Assembly (NCBI RefSeq): GCF_017894385.1
Contig: NZ_CP059560.1
Coordinates: 2,418,001 to 2,482,000, forward strand
Source of the DNA: Aromatoleum petrolei
GTDB lineage: Bacteria; Pseudomonadota; Gammaproteobacteria; Burkholderiales; Rhodocyclaceae
Length of the DNA stretch: 64,000 nucleotides
Direction: 5' to 3'
Below are positions 62,453 through 64,000 of the stretch, piece by piece. Each line of letters begins with the position of its first letter. The first letter of the stretch is position 1. A program made the position numbers and the translations under genes. The notes under the pieces are model-generated. The model ran no database searches. It saw only the letters and a program-made list of their open reading frames with translations, and had not been told where the DNA came from.

Positions 62453-63398
62453 AGGCGGCGGCCCGGTCCATCAGGGTATCGACGCGTTTCGCCTTCTCCC
62501 GCACCCAGCGCCCGCGCAGTTCGGCGAGTTCCGCGGCGTGATGATCGAGATCGGTCGCGCCGGCAACGACCTCGTCGATCGCGCGGCGGTAGAAGCGCAC
62601 GAGGTCGCGAATCATCGCGACCGGCCGCTCGCGCCCGGAAAGCTTGAAGCAGGTGACACCCGCGGCGACGAAGCCCGGCAGCTGCGCGAGCATCAGGCGC
62701 GCGTCGCGGCGCAGCTTGATCTCGATCGGATCGGCCCCCGCCGCGCCGAACTCCCAGTTCGCCTGGCACACGCGGTAGCACTCCTTCGCGCCACGGTTCG
62801 CGCTGCCGTGGAAGTCGCGCTGCCCCTCCACTTCCAGCCAGTCACGGAAACGCAGGTAGCTGCTCATGATGCATTTGCCGGGGCACAGCTTGCCGGTCTG
62901 CACCGTCTCGAACAGGAAGGTCTCCAGCCCGATATCGCTCACGCGCCGCAGCGCCTCGATCTCGGCGACGTCCCAGCGGTAGGGCAGGATGATCACGTCC
63001 GCACCCGCGTCGCGGTAGAAGGCGGCGTCGGCGAGGTTGCTGATGCCGCTGCCGATGCTGACATGCAGCACCGTGCCGGGGAGCTCGCGGCGCAGCGCGC
63101 GCAGCAGGCCGATGTCGGTCACGATGAAGCCCGAGGCGCCGTCGGCCGCGTAGCGCTCCGCCTTGTCGACGAAGCGGCCGAAGTCGTAGGGCGTCGGGAA
63201 GGTGTTGAGCACGACGCGCAGCTCCGCCCCGCCCGCGCGGGCATAGGCGGCGGCCTCGCGGATCGCGTCGTCGCTCATCTCGGACTCGTAGGGGCGGCGC
63301 GAGAAGCCGAGCGGGCCGACGTAGAGAATGTCGGCGCCTTCGTCGACCGCCGCACGCGCCATCTCCAGCGAGCCGGCGGGGGCGAGCAACTTGGCCAT
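62442..63398 (-). CDS. U32-family protein 2 (probable Fe-S)
   Basis: A 318-residue U32-family protein closely related to U32 protein 1: AKLLAPAGSLEMARAAVDEG at the start, VLHVSIGSGISNLADAAFYR in the barrel, and four cysteines at about 172, 176, 207 and 211 (KLCPGKCIMSS and KECYRVCQANWE), spacing C-x3-C-x30-C-x3-C. FKLSGRERPVAMIRDLVRFY is the U32 C-terminal motif. The two proteins are therefore a paralogous pair, and a heterodimer like UbiU-UbiV is plausible. The ATG at 63396-63398 overlaps the stop of U32 protein 3 (TGATG). Confidence 0.88.
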   Translation of the reverse strand: MAKLLAPAGSLEMARAAVDEGADILYVGPLGFSRRPYESEMSDDAIREAAAYARAGGAELRVVLNTFPTPYDFGRFVDKAERYAADGASGFIVTDIGLLRALRRELPGTVLHVSIGSGISNLADAAFYRDAGADVIILPYRWDVAEIEALRRVSDIGLETFLFETVQTGKLCPGKCIMSSYLRFRDWLEVEGQRDFHGSANRGAKECYRVCQANWEFGAAGADPIEIKLRRDARLMLAQLPGFVAAGVTCFKLSGRERPVAMIRDLVRFYRRAIDEVVAGATDLDHHAAELAELRGRWVREKAKRVDTLMDRAAAYVG

Positions 63399-64000
63399 CA
63401 GCAGTTCCGCCCGATGTAGCGCTGGCCAGCGCCTTCGAAGTAGTAGCCGTTGCACAGGCCTTCGCGCGCGAGGCCCGCGAGCGTGTCGAGCACCGGCGCG
63501 AAGTCGCCCGCAGCATCGCCGGCGAAGGCGCGGGACAGCGCATCGCGGTAGATGCGCCCGACCTTCGCCGCGTAGCCCGGCGCCTCGCCCTTGTTATGCA
63601 CGTAGAAGTGCTTGAGCCCCATTGCGGCGAGCTTCTCGCCGTGCTCGACCATGCACAGGTCCTTGCCCGAGAGCGTCATGCGGCCGGTGTCCTTGAGCGA
63701 CCAGTCGGCGCGACTACCGTCGCCACGGCCACGCTTGAGCCAGTGCTCCTGCGTGCATTGGTAGGAACAGCTGCCGTCGCCGCACGCTCCCGCCGCGCCG
63801 TCCTCGCTGTGTTCGAGGATGAAACAGGTCTCGGAGATCACCAGCGGGATCTTGCCGTGCACCGCCACCAGCACCTCCACGCCGGCGTGTTCGGCGATGT
63901 AGCGCACCTCGTCGAGCGACAGCTCCGGGTTCGGATAGACGCGCGTGACGCCGTGGCCCTTCAGCACCTTCGCCGTCTCGTGCGTGTACAGGTTGCCGAA
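63398..64000 (-). CDS. U32-family protein 3, 5' end beyond the window edge
   Basis: The C-terminal ~200 residues of a third U32-family protein; the frame is open to the right edge with NLYTHETAKVLKGHGVTRVY, so the apparent GTG start near 63967 is internal. Cysteines follow a different plan, C-x13-C-x4-C-x3-C (SETCFILEHS and ACGDGSCSYQCTQEHW), and KDLCMVEHGEKLAAMGLKHF comes after. It belongs to a different U32 branch from proteins 1 and 2. HNKGEAPGYAAKVGRIYRDA is the family's C-terminal motif. It overlaps U32 protein 2 and is the first cluster gene seen in the window. Confidence 0.87.
   Translation of the reverse strand, partial: FGNLYTHETAKVLKGHGVTRVYPNPELSLDEVRYIAEHAGVEVLVAVHGKIPLVISETCFILEHSEDGAAGACGDGSCSYQCTQEHWLKRGRGDGSRADWSLKDTGRMTLSGKDLCMVEHGEKLAAMGLKHFYVHNKGEAPGYAAKVGRIYRDALSRAFAGDAAGDFAPVLDTLAGLAREGLCNGYYFEGAGQRYIGRNC

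Noticed and set aside
60528..63398. Naming the U32 genes ubiU and ubiV
   Set aside because: Cysteine spacing differs from what I recall for UbiU and UbiV, and no ubiT-like SCP2 gene is adjacent.
60528..64000. Proteolytic function for the U32 proteins
   Set aside because: The 'peptidase' label is historical; the four-cysteine motifs fit the Fe-S hydroxylation branch.
1..64000. tRNA, rRNA, prophage or insertion-sequence features
   Set aside because: Nothing recognisable was found by reading both strands; a covariance search could still reveal small RNAs.

Overview
The window is GC-rich, densely packed chromosomal DNA of a betaproteobacterium. A Rhodocyclales member (Azoarcus / Aromatoleum / Thauera group) fits best, but no rRNA or other decisive marker is present, so the genus is an inference. 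Supporting signs are the S-adenosylhomocysteine riboswitch in front of metH, a betaproteobacterial-type minor-pilin operon ending in pilY1, a branched-chain amino acid (Liv) ABC system, an IclR-controlled aromatic-ring hydroxylase locus, and many short overlaps between genes. I see no rRNA, tRNA, CRISPR array, prophage or insertion sequence. Base composition looks even apart from a few AT-rich promoter patches.

Left third (1-28.6 kb): a truncated GlxA-type AraC regulator faces a TPR protein; a yqjD-yqjE-yqjK envelope operon follows; then pyrimidine and purine salvage (uraA-upp, divergent hpt), a DUF1840 protein and a membrane-fused spermidine-synthase-like protein. A membrane-anchored AraC regulator precedes a tightly overlapped four-gene membrane/SDR/DUF2269/DUF4166 operon. 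Next are a Bcr/CflA exporter and an aromatic catabolic operon (FAD monooxygenase, DUF2783, maleylacetoacetate isomerase) divergent from an IclR regulator and a cell-wall amidase. Cytochrome c4, murB with a PACE exporter, a FecR-domain protein with a long Q/R/E coiled-coil tail, a divergent class A penicillin-binding protein, prfC and terC follow.

Middle (28.9-46.5 kb): a TonB receptor, a DOMON-like protein and a NamZ-type (DUF1343) protein form a compact unit. An EF-hand protein, a PRPP synthetase of unusual type, a DedA-rhodanese fusion and metH come next. metH has a legible control region: a sigma70-like promoter, an SAH aptamer starting at the predicted transcription start, and a terminator hairpin that competes with the aptamer. 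The promoter's -35 box lies in the loop of the terminator of the upstream pilus operon. That operon is pilE-fimT-pilV-pilW-pilX-pilY1.

Right third (46.9-64 kb): a VOC protein, an alpha/beta hydrolase with a palindromic operator, two tandem BamE-like lipoproteins, and a livK-livK-livHMGF locus with two substrate-binding paralogues. After a strong bidirectional terminator comes the most intriguing region, a run of at least seven overlapping or nearly abutting minus-strand genes reaching the right edge: three U32-family proteins with four-cysteine (probably Fe-S) motifs, a substrate-binding-protein-like protein without a signal peptide, an 875-residue PEP-synthase / rifampin-phosphotransferase-like dikinase, an SDR dehydrogenase and a fumarylacetoacetate-hydrolase-family protein. 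I know of no described pathway with this composition. It is the best candidate here for an undescribed system, possibly oxygen-independent modification and activation of a small molecule.
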